Assembly: GCA_029706075.1 (NCBI GenBank) | Contig: JAINUG010000728.1 | Span: 1-64,000, forward strand | Direction: 5' to 3' | Length of the DNA stretch: 64,000 bases | Origin: Aldrovandia affinis | Taxonomy: Eukaryota > Chordata > Actinopteri > Notacanthiformes > Halosauridae | Shown here: positions 1 to 12,200 of the stretch, piece by piece | How positions within the stretch are numbered: position 1 is the first letter of the stretch | How the letters are laid out: the number at the start of each line of letters is the position of its first letter | The notes under the pieces: generated by a model | The model's database searches: none | Told to the model about the DNA's origin: nothing | The model's input: only the letters and a program-made list of their open reading frames with translations | Translations under genes and position numbers: made by a program

Positions 1-1290
1 TTTCAAGAATGATTCCAACTTATCCCTAATAATACATTCCAGCATTTTACATGCGATGCAAGTTAAACTGACAGGCCTATAGTTCCCTGGGTCAGTACGG
101 TCCCCTTCTTATATATTGGAATTATACTACCCTGCTTCCAGTCATCTGGTATTTCTCCAGTGATTATGGATTGACTGAAAATATCTGTCAATGGTTTTTA
201 TATATAATTTCCCCAAGTTCTTTGGGTACTCTGGGATATATGCCATCCGGGCCTGCTGCCTTATTTGTCTTAAGTTTTTGTCGTTTTTGTAGTACTTCTA
301 CATCCCTTATCTCAAAGTCCTCCAAAACATTCTGTACCTTGTCTATACATTTAGGCATATTTATAACCTCTTCTCTAGTAAAGCTCTCCACAAAGTAACT
401 GTTTAGTGTGTTTGCAATGTCCTTATTATTATAAACCAAAGTTCCTTCCTTATTCTTAATGCACTTAACCTCATCCTTAACTTTCCTTTTTCTACTACAA
501 TATTGAAAAAACTTCTTAGGGTTACTTTTTGCATCTTGGGAAATTTTTATTTCAAACCGCCTTTTAGCTGATCTTATTTCCTTTTTAGCCTTAGCCCGCA
601 TATTACAATAATCTAACTTGTTTCTCTCTGAGTTATCCTTTTTATATATTCTATACAGTCATTTCTTTTGCCTCAAAATCACCCGTAAAGATTTAGTCAT
701 CCACTGCGGAGACTGTTTTTTCATCCTATTTTTCCTTACTTTGGGGATGAATTTACACTGTACATCTACAATAACCCTTTTAAATATAGTCATTTTTTCA
801 TCCACAGTTCTGCAATCTAGAGGTTTTACCCAATCTATATTACTTAAATTCTCTATCATTTTATTAAAGTCAGCTCGTCTAAAATTAAAAATTCGAGAGT
901 TAGAGGAGGCTGTCTTAACTTGCCAAAAAATATATCAAAATAACTGCACTGTGGTCACTTGCCCCTATTGGTTCTCCTACGTCTGTGCTGTAAATTCTAT
1001 CAGGATTGTTACACAAAACCAGATCCAGTATTGATTTCCCTCTCGTAGGCTGAGTAACAGACTGTACCAAAAAGCAGTCATTGACCATATCTAAAAACTC
1101 CTCTTCACATTTGCCCTGACCTGTCACTATCTCCCAATTGATAGAGGGGTAATTGAAGTCGCCCATTATTATCGTCTCTCCTTCAGCACAGATTTGTTTT
1201 ATGTTATCAAAGAGCGTACTATTTATGTTACTGTCTGAAGCTGGAGGTCTATAACATACTCCTATATTAAGGCCCTTCTCACGATCTCCC
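1..1290 (-). mobile_element. CR1-like LINE, truncated at both ends (copy 1)
   Basis: This is a minus-strand non-LTR retrotransposon fragment, cut by the window edge on its 3' side and ending abruptly near 1290 on its 5' side. Read on the minus strand it encodes endonuclease motifs (GDFNYPSINWE near 1150) and the start of a reverse transcriptase (NKAAGPDGIYP near 250). It aligns almost base for base with 46091-47678 of the fuller copy further right, so the family assignment follows from that copy. Single-base indels break the frames (the endonuclease and RT parts lie in different frames). The stretch around 649-656 is the empty counterpart of the site where a hAT MITE sits in the other copy. 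Confidence 0.85.
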
Positions 1291-1392
1291 ATGTATTGTA
1301 TTGTACTGTCCATGCTGGCATTTATGCTACATGTATCACCTCATTTTTATTGTAGTTTTTTGTTTTTTAGTCCACCATGGAGCATGCAGCAC

Positions 1393-2368
1393 AAATCAAA
1401 TCAAATCAAATGTATTTGTATAGCGCTATTCACAATAGAATTGTCACAAAACGCTTAACAGAGGGGGAACCCAGGCCTAGACCCCCCCAAAAGCAAGCCT
1501 AGAGGCAACAGTGGCAAGGAAAAACTCTCTTGGTAGGGAGAAACCTTGGGAGGAACCAGACTAAAAAGGGGGGGAGCCCAGATCCAGATCCAGGAACTGG
1601 GGGTGGCATGGGGGTGAGGGTTGATGAGGGTTGAGGGTTGCTCACACTTCTCGCAGGATCTAGGGCTTGGGGGCAGGTGCCCCTGAGTCAGAGGCCGATC
1701 AGAGAAGAGAACATGCAGTCAGAAAAAAAAAAAGCAGTGCTATAGCCAGTAGCATTATGTAAGAGCAGGGGAGCACAAGCATAGGAAATATACAGATAGC
1801 CCCGACAGGTGTAAGCTATGGCAGCATACCTATTAGGAGAGAGACAGAGAAAACACGCAGCCATGAGAGAGTTACAAACCATCCACACCTGATCAAGGAT
1901 AACCAGCATAACAGTGGTGGTAACACATTGAGGAGGTGACAGTATGGAAAGTTTCTCACTCCATAAGACACTAGGGCACGGCCTTCTCCATCTCTCCACC
2001 TAGACTATGTTTGGCAGTAGGCTAGGCTCAAAAGATATGTTTTTAATCTACACTTAAAAATTGAAACTGTATGCGAATCCCTAACATGCCTTGGTAAACC
2101 GTTCCACAACAGAGGAGCTCTAAAAGAAAAGGCTCTACCACCAGCTGTGCTTTTCAAAATTCTAGGGAGTAATAGATGGCCGGCTTTAAAAGTTAGTAAC
2201 AGTACTTTATAATCAGCCCAATATTTAATAGGAAGCCAATGTAGTGATGCTAACACTACATGGAGTAATGTGCTCATACTTCTTCGATCTAGTCAAAATA
2301 CGTGCCGCTGTATTCTGTACTAGTTGAAGACTCTTTAGAGAGCTACTAGAGGAGCCGGATAATAATGC
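1393..2368 (-). mobile_element. L2-clade LINE, 3' half (split element)
   Basis: The minus strand encodes the C-terminal end of an L2-type ORF2 (LVQNTAARIL, then LLWNGLPRHVRDS and FKCRLKTYLLSL between about 2330 and 2005), followed by a 3' UTR at 2000-1415 with the common fish text GGCAAGGAAAAACTC, and an ATTTG-repeat tail at 1393-1411. The coding sequence stops at about 2368 in the middle of the motif LDYCNALLSG, and the missing upstream part resumes at about 6807. The two halves are therefore one element split by the LINE at 2369-6806. Frames are disrupted and the copy is dead. Confidence 0.85.
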
Positions 2369-2667
2369 GGGCCAGGATTGGAGTGCTGGGCGATTCGTTT
2401 TTGAGTGGATTGTGCCTATTTTTTCCCCGTGAAAGTGCATTTTCGTCTGTACTGTGGGAATTTCGGAGGACATCTGCACGCTGAGAACTGAGCGAGTCTT
2501 CCTGTTTACAACGTGACGTCATTCAATATCACGACTGGCTTTAAGGAACTAACAGAAAACTTGGACTGGATTACAGCTCACTTGGCACGGATTTGGTTAC
2601 TGGGCCCGTATCGGGTCAACCACAACATCTAACCAGATCTGCTGCGGGCTGATTATAAAATATCAAC

Positions 2668-3366
2668 ATGGCAATGAAAACACTCCAGAAGGACATGGAG
2701 GACCTAAAGGAGTCAATGAACGGGATAACAATTGACATGGCAACTTTAATGAAGCAACAATCTGCCATAACTGACCTGCTGAGTGAAATCAAGCAGCTCA
2801 AATGGCAGAACATGGAACAAGCAAAGAAAATTGTAGAGCTGGAAAACCGAGTTGCTGACCTGGAGCAGTACTCCAGGACGAACGATGTGATAATCACAGG
2901 GCTGGCGATCAGACCAAGGAATTACGCTCAGGCTACGAAAGGGGCCACGTCGGTGAACGGTGTAGTAGAACACGAGGAGACAACCGAGGAACAGGTAACA
3001 GCGTTCCTTCGGGGCAAAAACATGGTGATTGACAGGGAATGTATTGAAGCATGTCACACACTGCCAGCCAGGGATCCGAAAAACAAGCCTGCCATAATCA
3101 TACGTTTTGCAAATAGGAAACATAAAGTTGATCTGCTTAGGCAGGGAAGGAAGCTGAAAGGCTCTAATGTTTATATCAATGAGCACCTCACCAAGAGAAA
3201 TGCAGATATAGCTTGGAAAGCAAGGTTACTCAGGAAACAGGGTAAGATTCAATCTACTTGGACCATCAGCTGCAAAGTCTTTATCAAACCAAAGGGTGCA
3301 CAAGAGAACGCCAAAGGGCTGTGTATCAGGAGCATAGACCAACTGGACAGGTTCGATAGAGACTAG
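2668..3366 (+). CDS. LINE ORF1 protein, coiled-coil nucleic-acid chaperone type
   Basis: An uninterrupted 232-codon frame beginning at ATG 2668 with stop at 3366. Residues 1 to about 70 are heptad-rich (an M/L/K/E-rich coiled coil ending LENRVADLEQYSRTND). The remainder has an RRM-like pattern (VIITGL near residue 75; AIIIRFANRKHKVDLL near residue 150) and a basic C-terminal part. This is the usual plan of LINE ORF1 proteins, which bind the element RNA as a trimer. It lies 39 bp upstream of the ORF2 start. It is intact, unlike ORF2. Confidence 0.75.
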   Translation: MAMKTLQKDMEDLKESMNGITIDMATLMKQQSAITDLLSEIKQLKWQNMEQAKKIVELENRVADLEQYSRTNDVIITGLAIRPRNYAQATKGATSVNGVVEHEETTEEQVTAFLRGKNMVIDRECIEACHTLPARDPKNKPAIIIRFANRKHKVDLLRQGRKLKGSNVYINEHLTKRNADIAWKARLLRKQGKIQSTWTISCKVFIKPKGAQENAKGLCIRSIDQLDRFDRD

Positions 3367-3405
3367 TAGCAGGTGTGTTCATAGGGTATAGAAAGATAGG
3401 CTACT

Positions 3406-6375
3406 ATGCCCATCATGGATTTTGAACGAGAGATAGACCCAGATTATAATCTATTGGACAATATCAACACCAATTGCTGCTATTACACAGAGCAACAGTT
3501 TAATTCAAGTATTACATATGAACATGGTATATCTATAGTTCATTTCAACAGTAGAAGTTTGTATGCAAATTTTCAGAAAAATAAAAGATTATTTAGGACA
3601 TTTTAAAAAACCCTTTAATATCATAGCTGTGTCAGAAACATGGATCGATGAAGACAGGGGATCCGATTTTGTTCTACAAGGATATGGTTTTCATTGCATC
3701 AGCAGAGGGAATGGAAAGGGTGGTGGTGTGGCACTGTTTGTGGATGAAGGTCTCTCATATAAGGTTGTTGATAACATGTCAACAGTCATTGATGATGTGA
3801 TGGAATGTATTACTGTTGAGATAACTATGGAAAGAATGAAAAATGTAAGTGTGAGCTGTGTGTATAGAAAACCAGGATCTAACATTGACACATTCATGGC
3901 AAATATGGAAAGGTTGTTTTCCACATCAAAGCAAAAGGTTAAGTATGTATGGGGATTTTAACATCGATCTGCTGAATCCAAACAAACATGGAAAAACAGA
4001 TGAATTCATTGAAGTAATGTACAGTATGAGCCTTTTTCCAACAATTACAAGACCTAGTAGAATAACATCCGAATGTGCTTCCCTAATCGATAACATATTT
4101 ACAAACAATATGGAAAGTAATATGATAAGCGGACTATTAATTGAAGATATTAGTGATCACTTGCCTGTGTTTTCAGTTTACGAATGTAATTATAAGAAGA
4201 AGAGGGAGTTAAAGGAAACAAAATATAAGAGAATAAGAACTGACGAAACTATATCTGCTTTTAGAAATGAGTTATTGCAATGCAATTGGAAGAGTATATG
4301 TGATGAATCTGATGTTGACAAAGCTTATGGGTTATTTCTAGATCAATTTAAAGTCCTATATGTCAAAAACTGCCCACTGAAACAGTGTAGCAATAAAAAC
4401 AAGTATGTAGAAAATCCGTGGATGTCCAAAGGCATACAAAATGCATGCAAAAAAAGAATACTCTATATAAGATATTTATTAAAGACAAAACAAAAGAGGC
4501 AGAGCTAAAATACAAGAAATATAAAAACAAATTAATTAGTATTATGAGGAGATGCAAGAAGGATTATTATACCAAATTATTAGATAAAAATAAAAATAAT
4601 GTTAAAGGAATATGGAACATATTAAATAATATTACTAGAAATAGACAAACCAACTCAAATTACCCTGATTACTTCATAGAAAAAGACAGAAAGATTTCTC
4701 TTATAAATGAGGTAGTGGATGGGTTTAATAAATTTTTCGTTGATGTGGGCCCAAATCTAGCCAAAGAAATATGCAATTCTGGAAAGAGTTTTGCAGTAGA
4801 AGATTTTGAGAGAGAAACTCCATTTCAATGTCATTGGGAACTGTGGAGAAAGAGGAAATTATTGATATGGTAAACAAATGCATGAATAAAACCTCCAAAG
4901 ATGGGGATGATATTGATATGTCTCTTGTAAAGAATATTATTGAGGGAATTGTGGAGCCACTAACGCATATATACAATTTGTCATTCAAAAGGGGAACATT
5001 CCCAGAAAAAATGAAAATTGCAAAAGTTATTCCATTATTTAAAGCTGGAGACAAACATCTCTTCACAAATTATAGACCGATATCTCTGTTATCACAATTC
5101 TCAAAGATACTTGAAAAACTATATGTTACAAGATTGGACAACTTCATTGAAAAACATAATCTACTAATGGACTGCCAGTATGGGTTTAGAACAGCTAGAT
5201 CTACCTCCATGGCATTAATGGAGCTTGTAGAGGAAATAACCGACTGCATAGAGAAAAAAAAAGTACGTACTAGGAATATTTATTGACCTAAAAAAAGCTT
5301 TTGACACAATAGATCATGAGATACTACTGAAAAAGATGGACAAGTTGGGTGTCAGAGGGGTTGCTCTGGAATGGATGAAAAGCTATATTAGTAGCAGGCA
5401 GCAATTCGTACAGATGGGCCAGCACAAGTCAGAACTTTTAAACACTACCTGTGGTGTCCCACAGGGGTCAGTATTGGGACCCAAACTGTTCATTTTATAT
5501 ATAAACGATATCTGTAAAGTGTCTGACATATTCAAACTTGTTGTCTTTGCGGACGACACAAATATTTTATGTTCGGGGGATGACCTGCAGCAGCTTTTAG
5601 AGGTGGCAAAGAAAGAAATGGAAAAATTAAAATGTTGGTTCGACACAAATAAGCTGTCACTCAAAAAAAACCAACTTCATATTATTTGGAAATCGAAAAA
5701 TAAACACTGAACCTCGACTGGAAATTGACAATGTACAAATTGAGAGAGTATATGAAAACAAGTTTCTAGGGGTTTTAGTAGACCACAAACTCTGCTGGAA
5801 ACCTCACATAAAGTATCTGTGTCCAAAGATAGCAAGAAGTATTGGAATACTGGGTAAGACTAGATATATCTTGAATCAGAAAACTCTATATACACTGTAC
5901 TGTACACTCATTGTACCATATCTGTCATACTGTGTTGAAGTCTGGGGAATACATATAAAGCAACTTACAAAAGATATGCACACTACAAAAAAGAGCCATA
6001 CGGATAGTTCATCACGGTAGATATCTAGATCACACAAATGGTTTGTTTATAAAGAGTCAAACATTGAAATTCATGGACTTAGTCAAATTCAAAACTGCAC
6101 AAATTATGTTTTTAGCAATAAAAAACATATTACCAAGCAACATTCAAAAAAATTTTATAGGTAGAGAGGGGGGTTATAATTTAAGAGGGACACTGATGTT
6201 AAAACAACCTACTTTACGTACGACTCTTAAAAGTATGTGCATTTCAGTTTGTGGGGTATCACTCTGGAATGGTCTGGATGGGAGCATAAAGTTGAGCAAT
6301 AACATTAAACACTTTAAAGGCAGCTATAAACAAGCAATTATGGACAAGTACAAGAAAGAGGAGCTTGAGCAGTAA
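3406..6375 (+). pseudogene. LINE ORF2: endonuclease plus reverse transcriptase, frameshifted
   Basis: The reading starts at ATG 3406 and passes through all three frames, with shifts near 3577, 3945, 4500, 4830, 5275 and 5680. The APE-type endonuclease shows SETWI (about 3630), GDFNI (about 3953) and SDHLP (about 4153). The reverse transcriptase shows NYRPISLL (about 5070), [10 protein letters not shown] (about 5453) and the catalytic FADDT (about 5545). The C-terminal region ends with a stop at 6375. All core motifs are visible, so the element decayed by small indels after arriving more or less complete. Confidence 0.85.
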
Positions 6376-6806
6376 TGCGACTGCTTAATAAGATAAGATA
6401 AGTTAGACCTTTATAAATATATATAATATAAATAAATATAGATAATATAAATGAATATATATAATATAAATATAATATATTTTTGTTATATTTGTTATAC
6501 TTAATATATAAATAGATTTTTTGTTATTTTTTGTTATATTTGTGATACTTAAATGTACTGATATATTTTTGTTATATTTGTTATACTTAGGTTTAGAAAG
6601 AAACTGTATTTTATTTTCATATAATGTAAAATATTGTAAGGAAGGGCAGGACTGGATAAGTGTTTTACTTCCTCCTGTCCCTTCTCGAACGCTTTTTTGG
6701 ACTGTATGGAAATAGTTTGTTAGACTATTTACCATTTTTAACTTGTTTCTATGTCTTCTATGTTCGAGACAAATAAAGATCAAATCAAATCAAATCAAAT
6801 CAAATA

Positions 6807-8330
6807 GTCTAGCCTCAATGCGACAAAAGCATGCATCAAGGCTTTTGCATCCTCTAATGACAGAATGTGCCGAATTTTAGCTATGTTTCTTAGGTGAAAG
6901 AAAACTACCCTGGAAGTGTTTTTAATATGAGTGTCAAATGTAAGGTCCTGATCAATAATAAAACCAAGGTTCTTAACCATTAGGCTTGATGTAACTATGC
7001 AATCACCTGCATTTAACTGCAGATCCAACTTGTTCCTTAATTTTTGGGGGCCCAAAACCATCATCTCTGTTTTATCTGAATTTAAAAGCAGGAAATGTAC
7101 TGTCATCCAATTCTTTATATCAGAGATACAAGCCTCTAATTGAGTGAGTTTAAGTATTTCACCTGGTTTCATTGATATGTACAGCTGTGTATCATCTGCA
7201 TAGCAATGGAAATTCACACCATGTTTACAAATAACATTACCCAGTGGTAGCAAGTATAATGAGAACAGTAATGGTCCCAGCACTGAGCCTTGTGGAATAC
7301 CATATTTATTTTAGAGTAGTCAGAGAACTCTTGATCTAATTGCACAAATTGAAACCTGTCTGATAAATATGATTTAAACCATGAGAGTGCCCGTCCACGC
7401 AAACCAACCAGGTTTTCTAGCCTATGAAGGAGAATCTGGTGGTCAATAGTGTCAAAAGCAGCACTTATGTCAAGGAGCACTAGAATAGAAACACAACCAG
7501 TGTCCAATGCTAACAGTAAGTCATTTACAACTTTAATAAGTGCCGTCTCAGTGCTATGGTTTGGTCTAAAACCTGATTGTAGTGTTTCATATAGATTATT
7601 CGTTTTTAGGAAAGCAGTTAATTGTTGAGCTACAGATTTCTCTAAAATTTTTGACAAAAAGGGAATATTTGAAATGGGCCTATAGTTCTTCAGATTAACA
7701 GGATCAAGATTTAGTTTCATTAGAAGAGGCTTGATTACTGCCACTTTTAAAGACTTAGGTACGCAACCCAATAATAGGGATGTATTTATGATATCTAACA
7801 TGGGCTGGCCTAGCACAGGCAAAAGCTCTTTAATAAGCTTTGTTGGTATGGGGTCTAACAGACATGTAGATGATTTGGAGGACATAACCAGTTTACTAAA
7901 TTTGTCCAGATCCAAGGGAGTGAAAAACTCAAGGGTCTCTACGCAACCCTGCTCCTGATAGCCCTGTGCTATCTCGGGAGTTGGAGTGCTAGATATTGGA
8001 GTCATTTTCATAATTTGTTCTCTGATTGTCTCAATCTTATCAGTAAACGAGTTTATGAAGTCATCGAAGGATAACTGATGGAAACTGAAAACAGTTTTTT
8101 TGTCAGTTTAGCTACCGTGTTAAATTGGTCTGGTCAATTAATTTTGAGAAGTACGATGACCTAGCTGTAATAAGGGCGTGCTTGTATTCTATGAGGCTGT
8201 CCTTCCAAGCAGAGCGAAAAACCTCTAAATTTGTAGAGCACCATCTGCGTTCTAATTTCCTGGAAACATGGTTGTTTCCAATGGCAGGTGCAGCAAGAGA
8301 GCAGAGATAAGGAGGAAGTGCACAGGAAAC
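6807..8330 (-). mobile_element. L2-clade LINE, 5' half (split element)
   Basis: Minus-strand continuation of the L2 element whose 3' half is at 1393-2368. From right to left it encodes a pre-RT linker (ERRWCSTNLEVFRSAWKDSL near 8250-8195) and RT blocks including NYRPISNIPFLSKILEKS (about 7690-7640), SAAFDTIDHQ (about 7450) and YADDTQLY (about 7200). It ends at LDY at about 6807, where the opposite-strand LINE interrupts it. The endonuclease is missing, so the insertion was 5' truncated near 8330. Frame changes near 7300 and 8050 make it non-functional. Confidence 0.85.
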
Positions 8331-9322
8331 CGCATCAAGCTGTTTGCTGAAACAGGGCTATGTTTGTCACCATGGAGCTGAGTTAAAACAGCACAAGTAA
8401 AACCATTTTTCTCTTGACAGTAGAGAAAAAAAGATAACTGTGTTATTTAGTTTTTTTATTATTTATCTTTTTGTGTTTTTACAAAAGTAAGACTTCCAAA
8501 CTCTGATACAGAAATTTTGGTTGCAACCTTAGAATTAGTGGTGGTTTCAAATAGTGTGTTGTTTTTATTTGTTAAATATTTTGGGAAATTTGTCATAAGA
8601 CACAAGATTGTTAAATGTGGTACCATTGTCTATCTTAAAGTGTTGGTTTGGAAGTAATATAAAGACATTGTAGAGCCCGTGAAGACTCGGGTCACAGATT
8701 TATAATAGAAAAACATAGCTCTTTTGCATATTTCAGCAAACAATTAGACATCGTTGCTTCTGCTTTTCCACCTTGTCTTCGCTCAGTGGCTGCTGCAATT
8801 GCTGTTGAGAAATCTGCTCCCTTATCCACTGCACCACCGTGCCGCCTACAACACTTCTACTTTACTAGGAAAATATTTTTAAATGTAAAAGTGTCATGAT
8901 TAGAATGAAACTCTCTTTTCTCAATATCCACTAATAACTGTACCAAGTGCACTTCTAGAAAATATTTAAAGTGTAAAAGGGTGTAAGAAATGTAAGAAGA
9001 AGAAAAAAACAACTAGATGTGCAGTTAGCATTCCTGTAATACATGTAAAATTGTGTCCTGACTTGACATGAGCGTATTAGTTACATGCAATCTTATACTT
9101 ATCAAAAATAAAATATGTTTAACAGCCTTTTTATTCCTAAATTATTATTATTCACAGTAGTGCCATACTGAATTAAGTCATTTACAAAATGAAAATAATT
9201 TGGCTTGGAATCTGCCTATTTGATCTTATGCATGTGGAATTTCCCCATAATATAAATAATTGTATTAAATAACATACGTCTTACATACACATTTTCTCTG
9301 TCTTGTCAGTCCTGAAGTAAAC
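8331..9322. other. AT-rich intergenic stretch with repeat scraps
   Basis: No gene is visible. A 27-bp scrap at about 8822-8848 matches the reversed head of the SINE family seen at 14834, 33941 and 50015. The segment about 8880-9060 reappears in reverse complement at about 42779-42922, so it is part of an unnamed dispersed repeat. Confidence 0.5.
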
Positions 9323-9838
9323 AACAATACCTCCAGACCCTCATCACTCCCTACACCCCAGCCAGACCCCTCCGCTCCACCTCCTCTGGCAAACTGACTG
9401 TCCGCTCTTCGCAGTCTCGCCTCTTCTGTCCTGAAACCTCGGTGGTGGAACAAGCTTCCACAATCGGTCAGGATCGCAGAATCACTTGCGATCTTCCGCA
9501 AGAGACTCAAAACCCAACTTTTTAGACTCCACTACCACTGAACTCTGTACATCAAGCCAATTGTCATCACCACTGCCTACTTGCTCAACACTTCTTTTAT
9601 ATGTATCCCTGCTTACTCATTTACATTTTTTATTTATTTGTTATAACCTTTCCCTTCCCAGTGTTACAAATACGGTTGCAGCTTCGTACAACAATGTATA
9701 TTACTGTATTACTGCACTGATCTCTTGCACGAACTATGATTGTTCCTACCATGTATTACATCATGCACATGTTGTAAGTCGCTCTGGATAAGAGCGTCTG
9801 CTAAATGCTTAAAATATAATGTAAAATGTATATCATTA
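9323..9838 (+). mobile_element. L2-clade LINE, 3' end fragment (type B)
   Basis: This 5'-truncated fragment matches 27300-27790 in this window. It encodes the last residues of ORF2 (the region around GGTGGAACAAGCTTCC and CGCAAGAGACTCAAAACCC). It ends in the 3' tail GTAAGTCGCTCTGGATAAG at about 9776, followed by an A/T-rich TGTAA run. Confidence 0.85.
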
Positions 9839-10410
9839 CCGTGGATCTCTACGACATGCCCAGTTTTTCAATATTTTTAGACGCCATTACGAGAACACCA
9901 CGCTGGCTAGCCAGCAAACCAGTTGGCTAAAGACATAGGCTACAGTACAGTACAGTGCATTAAATAACTAAATATATTACATAAAATACATGAGTGACAT
10001 ACCTGGAAAACACAGCACACACAATGCGTTCTCAAATGTGTAACTGCAATCGCTTTTGAAGATCTAAATAATATGGAATAAAAATGCGTTTACTTTTCAT
10101 ATAACTAGCGCAGCTACACTGGATGCAGCCTGAAATACATCACGTGGCGATGGCCAGATAGCTAACATAATGGCAGCAGTATGTGTACCACTTATCTGCA
10201 CCCCTGGTTATTACCACTGATCACCTGTATACCTGTACAACTGGTATTTACACACATGTAAAAAATGTGCACCATCTTTGCAATTATTGTTGTATAACAC
10301 CATCATGTGAGCAATCTTAACTTCCCTTCTCAATGGTTTTACTTTGTTACAATAAACATTTTGATAATAATGAAAAACATTTTTTGTTGATGGTAAAATA
10401 CACAAACTCA

Positions 10411-10525
10411 CCGAAGTCAGTACTTTTGTAGCTCATCAGGTTTGCTTGACGGCAGGTAGATCAGGACAGGAGAGTACGCTGTGCTGGTGTGGAGTTAAGA
10501 ACAGCAGTAGACCTGCATTTATACA
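10411..10525 (-). promoter_or_regulatory. Possible minus-strand TATA box and first exon
   Basis: On the minus strand a TATAAA-like box (10518-10525) is followed about 30 bp later by a plausible first exon. That exon ends at 10412 in a strong donor (GGTGAGTTTG) and contains a short start, MSYKSTDF, ending in phase 1. No downstream exon could be recognised at 9839-10410, which otherwise shows nothing. Two CACGTG-containing direct repeats lie 100-200 bp upstream. This is inference from signals only and may be chance. Confidence 0.3.
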
Positions 10526-10594
10526 CACATATAACGTCCTGAACACGCCCACTGACAGTGTGTTTCACGGCATGGAGAAACAAGACCATATACG

Positions 10595-10752
10595 GTAACA
10601 ATGCGCCGCTGAGTTTGAGTTTATTCATTATCACGTGATTTACAGTAAGCAGGGGGCTGATTGCGTAACTTTTGTGGCAATAACCGTTAACAATGCGCCG
10701 CTGAGTTTGAGTTTATTCATTATCACGTGGTTTACAGTAACTTTGCGCAACA
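10595..10752 (+). repeat. Tandem duplication, about 92-bp period, with CACGTG
   Basis: Two copies of a unit starting AACAATGCGCCGCTGAG at about 10597 and 10689, differing at few positions. Each carries TTATCACGTG followed by TTTACAGTAA. CACGTG is the canonical E-box core. The duplication lies just upstream of the possible minus-strand TATA box at 10518-10525. Confidence 0.8.
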
Positions 10753-10905
10753 TTGCGCAACTTCCGTGGCATTTTCTTTATTCTTTTATTGTTTGAAATA
10801 TGTTTTCAGTCATTCTTCAGCTGTTTGATACACATATCACTGATAAAATATTATGGAAATGCTATAGAAAAAAATAGTATATTTTGTTACAATCAAACAA
10901 GTTAG

Positions 10906-11194
10906 GTCTCACATTCAACCCCCCTCCTCCCCACTCAGCCTCCCAGTAACAGCACCCAGACAGACCCTCTCTGCACAGCACTTGGGCCCTGCTGTTGAAT
11001 CTCTCTGGGTGATCAGGATATGACTGGATCTGTCCCACACGTGTCACCTCTCTGTTCCCCTCAGACAGACGGAGGTCTCTAAACGCTGTGTTGGGGTCCA
11101 GTGTGAGCTGACAGGAATGTGATGGAGGAGAAGAAGGAGAGAAGGGGAGAGAAGTCCTCTCTGGTCCTGGGCTCTAGAATATGGACTTCTTCCA
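10906..11194 (-). pseudogene. PRY-SPRY (B30.2) exon fragment, NLR/TRIM type
   Basis: On the minus strand a good acceptor (CTCTCTACAG at about 11200-11195) opens a frame beginning EEVHILEPRTREDF. After a CT-rich disruption the frame shifts and continues CQLTLDPNTAFRDLRLSEGN and RVGQIQSYPDHPERF, then VLCREGLSG and YWEAEW. These are the hallmarks of the PRY half of a B30.2 domain, as found at the C-terminus of fish NLRC3-like receptors, finTRIM proteins and relatives. The domain breaks off after about 70 residues in GGGGLNVRPN, so the SPRY half is missing. The frameshift and truncation mark it as a pseudogene fragment. Which of the B30.2 families it came from cannot be decided from this piece. 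Confidence 0.75.
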
Positions 11195-11464
11195 CTGTAG
11201 AGAGATCACAAGAAAGATGAGCTCCTAAAGATTAACTTTTTATCATATTTCCTGGAGAAATGGGAAGATATTTTAACCAATAAAATGCATGTAAACGCAA
11301 ACTGAGCTCATCTAGGGTTAATAACAATATGAAAGTGTGAGGAATATATTGTGCTGAGCGCTGGAGGCTCAGTAGTTTACTTTTAAACAGCAGTGACAGT
11401 TGGAACTGAAAGTTTGAAACTGCACTTTCCCTGGTTGCCATGGCGAGCAGAGAGCAGGAAGCAG

Positions 11465-11905
11465 GGGAGAGAGAGAGAGAAAGAGAGAGGGATAGAGACA
11501 GCGAGAGAGAGAGAGCAAGAGAGAGGGATAGAGACAGCGAAAGAGAGAGAAAGAGAGAGGGATAGAGACAGAGAGAAAGTGGGATAGAGACAGAGAGAGA
11601 GGGATAGAGACAGAGAAAGAGAGAGAGGGAGGGATAGAGACAGCAAAAGAGAGAAAGAGAGAGAGAGAGGGATAGAGACAGTGAAAGAGAGAGAGAGGGA
11701 GGGAGGGATAGAGACAGCAAAAGAGAGAGAAAGAGAGAGAGAGAGGGATAGAGACAGTGAAAAAGAGAGAGAGAGAGAGAGGGGGTAGAGACAGAGAGAG
11801 AGGGATAGATACAGTGAAAGAGAGAGAGAGAGGGATAGAGACAGAGAGAGAGGGATAGATACAGTGAAAGAGAGAGAGAGAGGGATAGAGACAGACAGAA
11901 AGAGG
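11465..11905 (+). repeat. GA-rich minisatellite
   Basis: About 440 bp of purine-rich repeats built from GAGAGAGAGGGATAGAGACAG units of variable length. Long Ser/Leu open frames on the minus strand across it are a by-product of the repeat. Confidence 0.9.
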
Positions 11906-12174
11906 AACCCTCCACTGTCAGCAGAGCCCAACCCAGGACCCCACAGCACCGCTGGTCACCGCCCTCACACCCCACATCAGCCCCCCACCACCCTGCAGCC
12001 CTCAAACAGGCCCCCACCCCCCAGAGTGCACCCCCACCACCGAGCTACGCCACAGCCCTGACAATGCCTCCTGCCCCACCTACCCCTCCTCCCTCTGAGC
12101 TAGGTGAGACCAAACACCTGCTCAGTGTCCTGTGTGCCAGACTGCTCAACTCAATGTGAGTGTTAATGTGTATT
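11906..12174 (+). other. Proline-rich open segment, unrecognised
   Basis: Just after the GA minisatellite the plus strand is C-rich and open in more than one frame. One frame reads a proline/threonine-rich stretch ending SELGETKHLLSVLCARLLNS and a stop near 12160. This resembles the N-terminal part of some LINE ORF1 proteins, but no diagnostic motif is present and I cannot assign it. Confidence 0.25.
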
Positions 12175-12200
12175 CGTTTTATAATATATAATGTAATATA

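Larger units (their letters stand above)
2369..6806 (+). mobile_element. Jockey-superfamily LINE, nearly full length
   Basis: A plus-strand non-LTR retrotransposon with about 300 bp of 5' UTR, a coiled-coil ORF1, an endonuclease/reverse transcriptase ORF2, and a 3' end made of AATAAAGATCAAATCAAAT repeats at about 6771-6806. It sits inside an L2-clade LINE of the opposite orientation. I see no clear target-site duplication; the junctions are consistent with a small loss of target sequence. The exact clade within the jockey/CR1/L2 group is not certain by eye. ORF2 needs about six frame changes, so the copy is inactive. Confidence 0.85.

Noticed and set aside
2746-3186. 146-residue minus-strand frame
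   Set aside because: Antisense shadow of the LINE ORF1.
11232-12017. Long Ser/Leu-rich open frame on the minus strand
   Set aside because: It is the translation of a GA/CT minisatellite; there is no domain or splice context.
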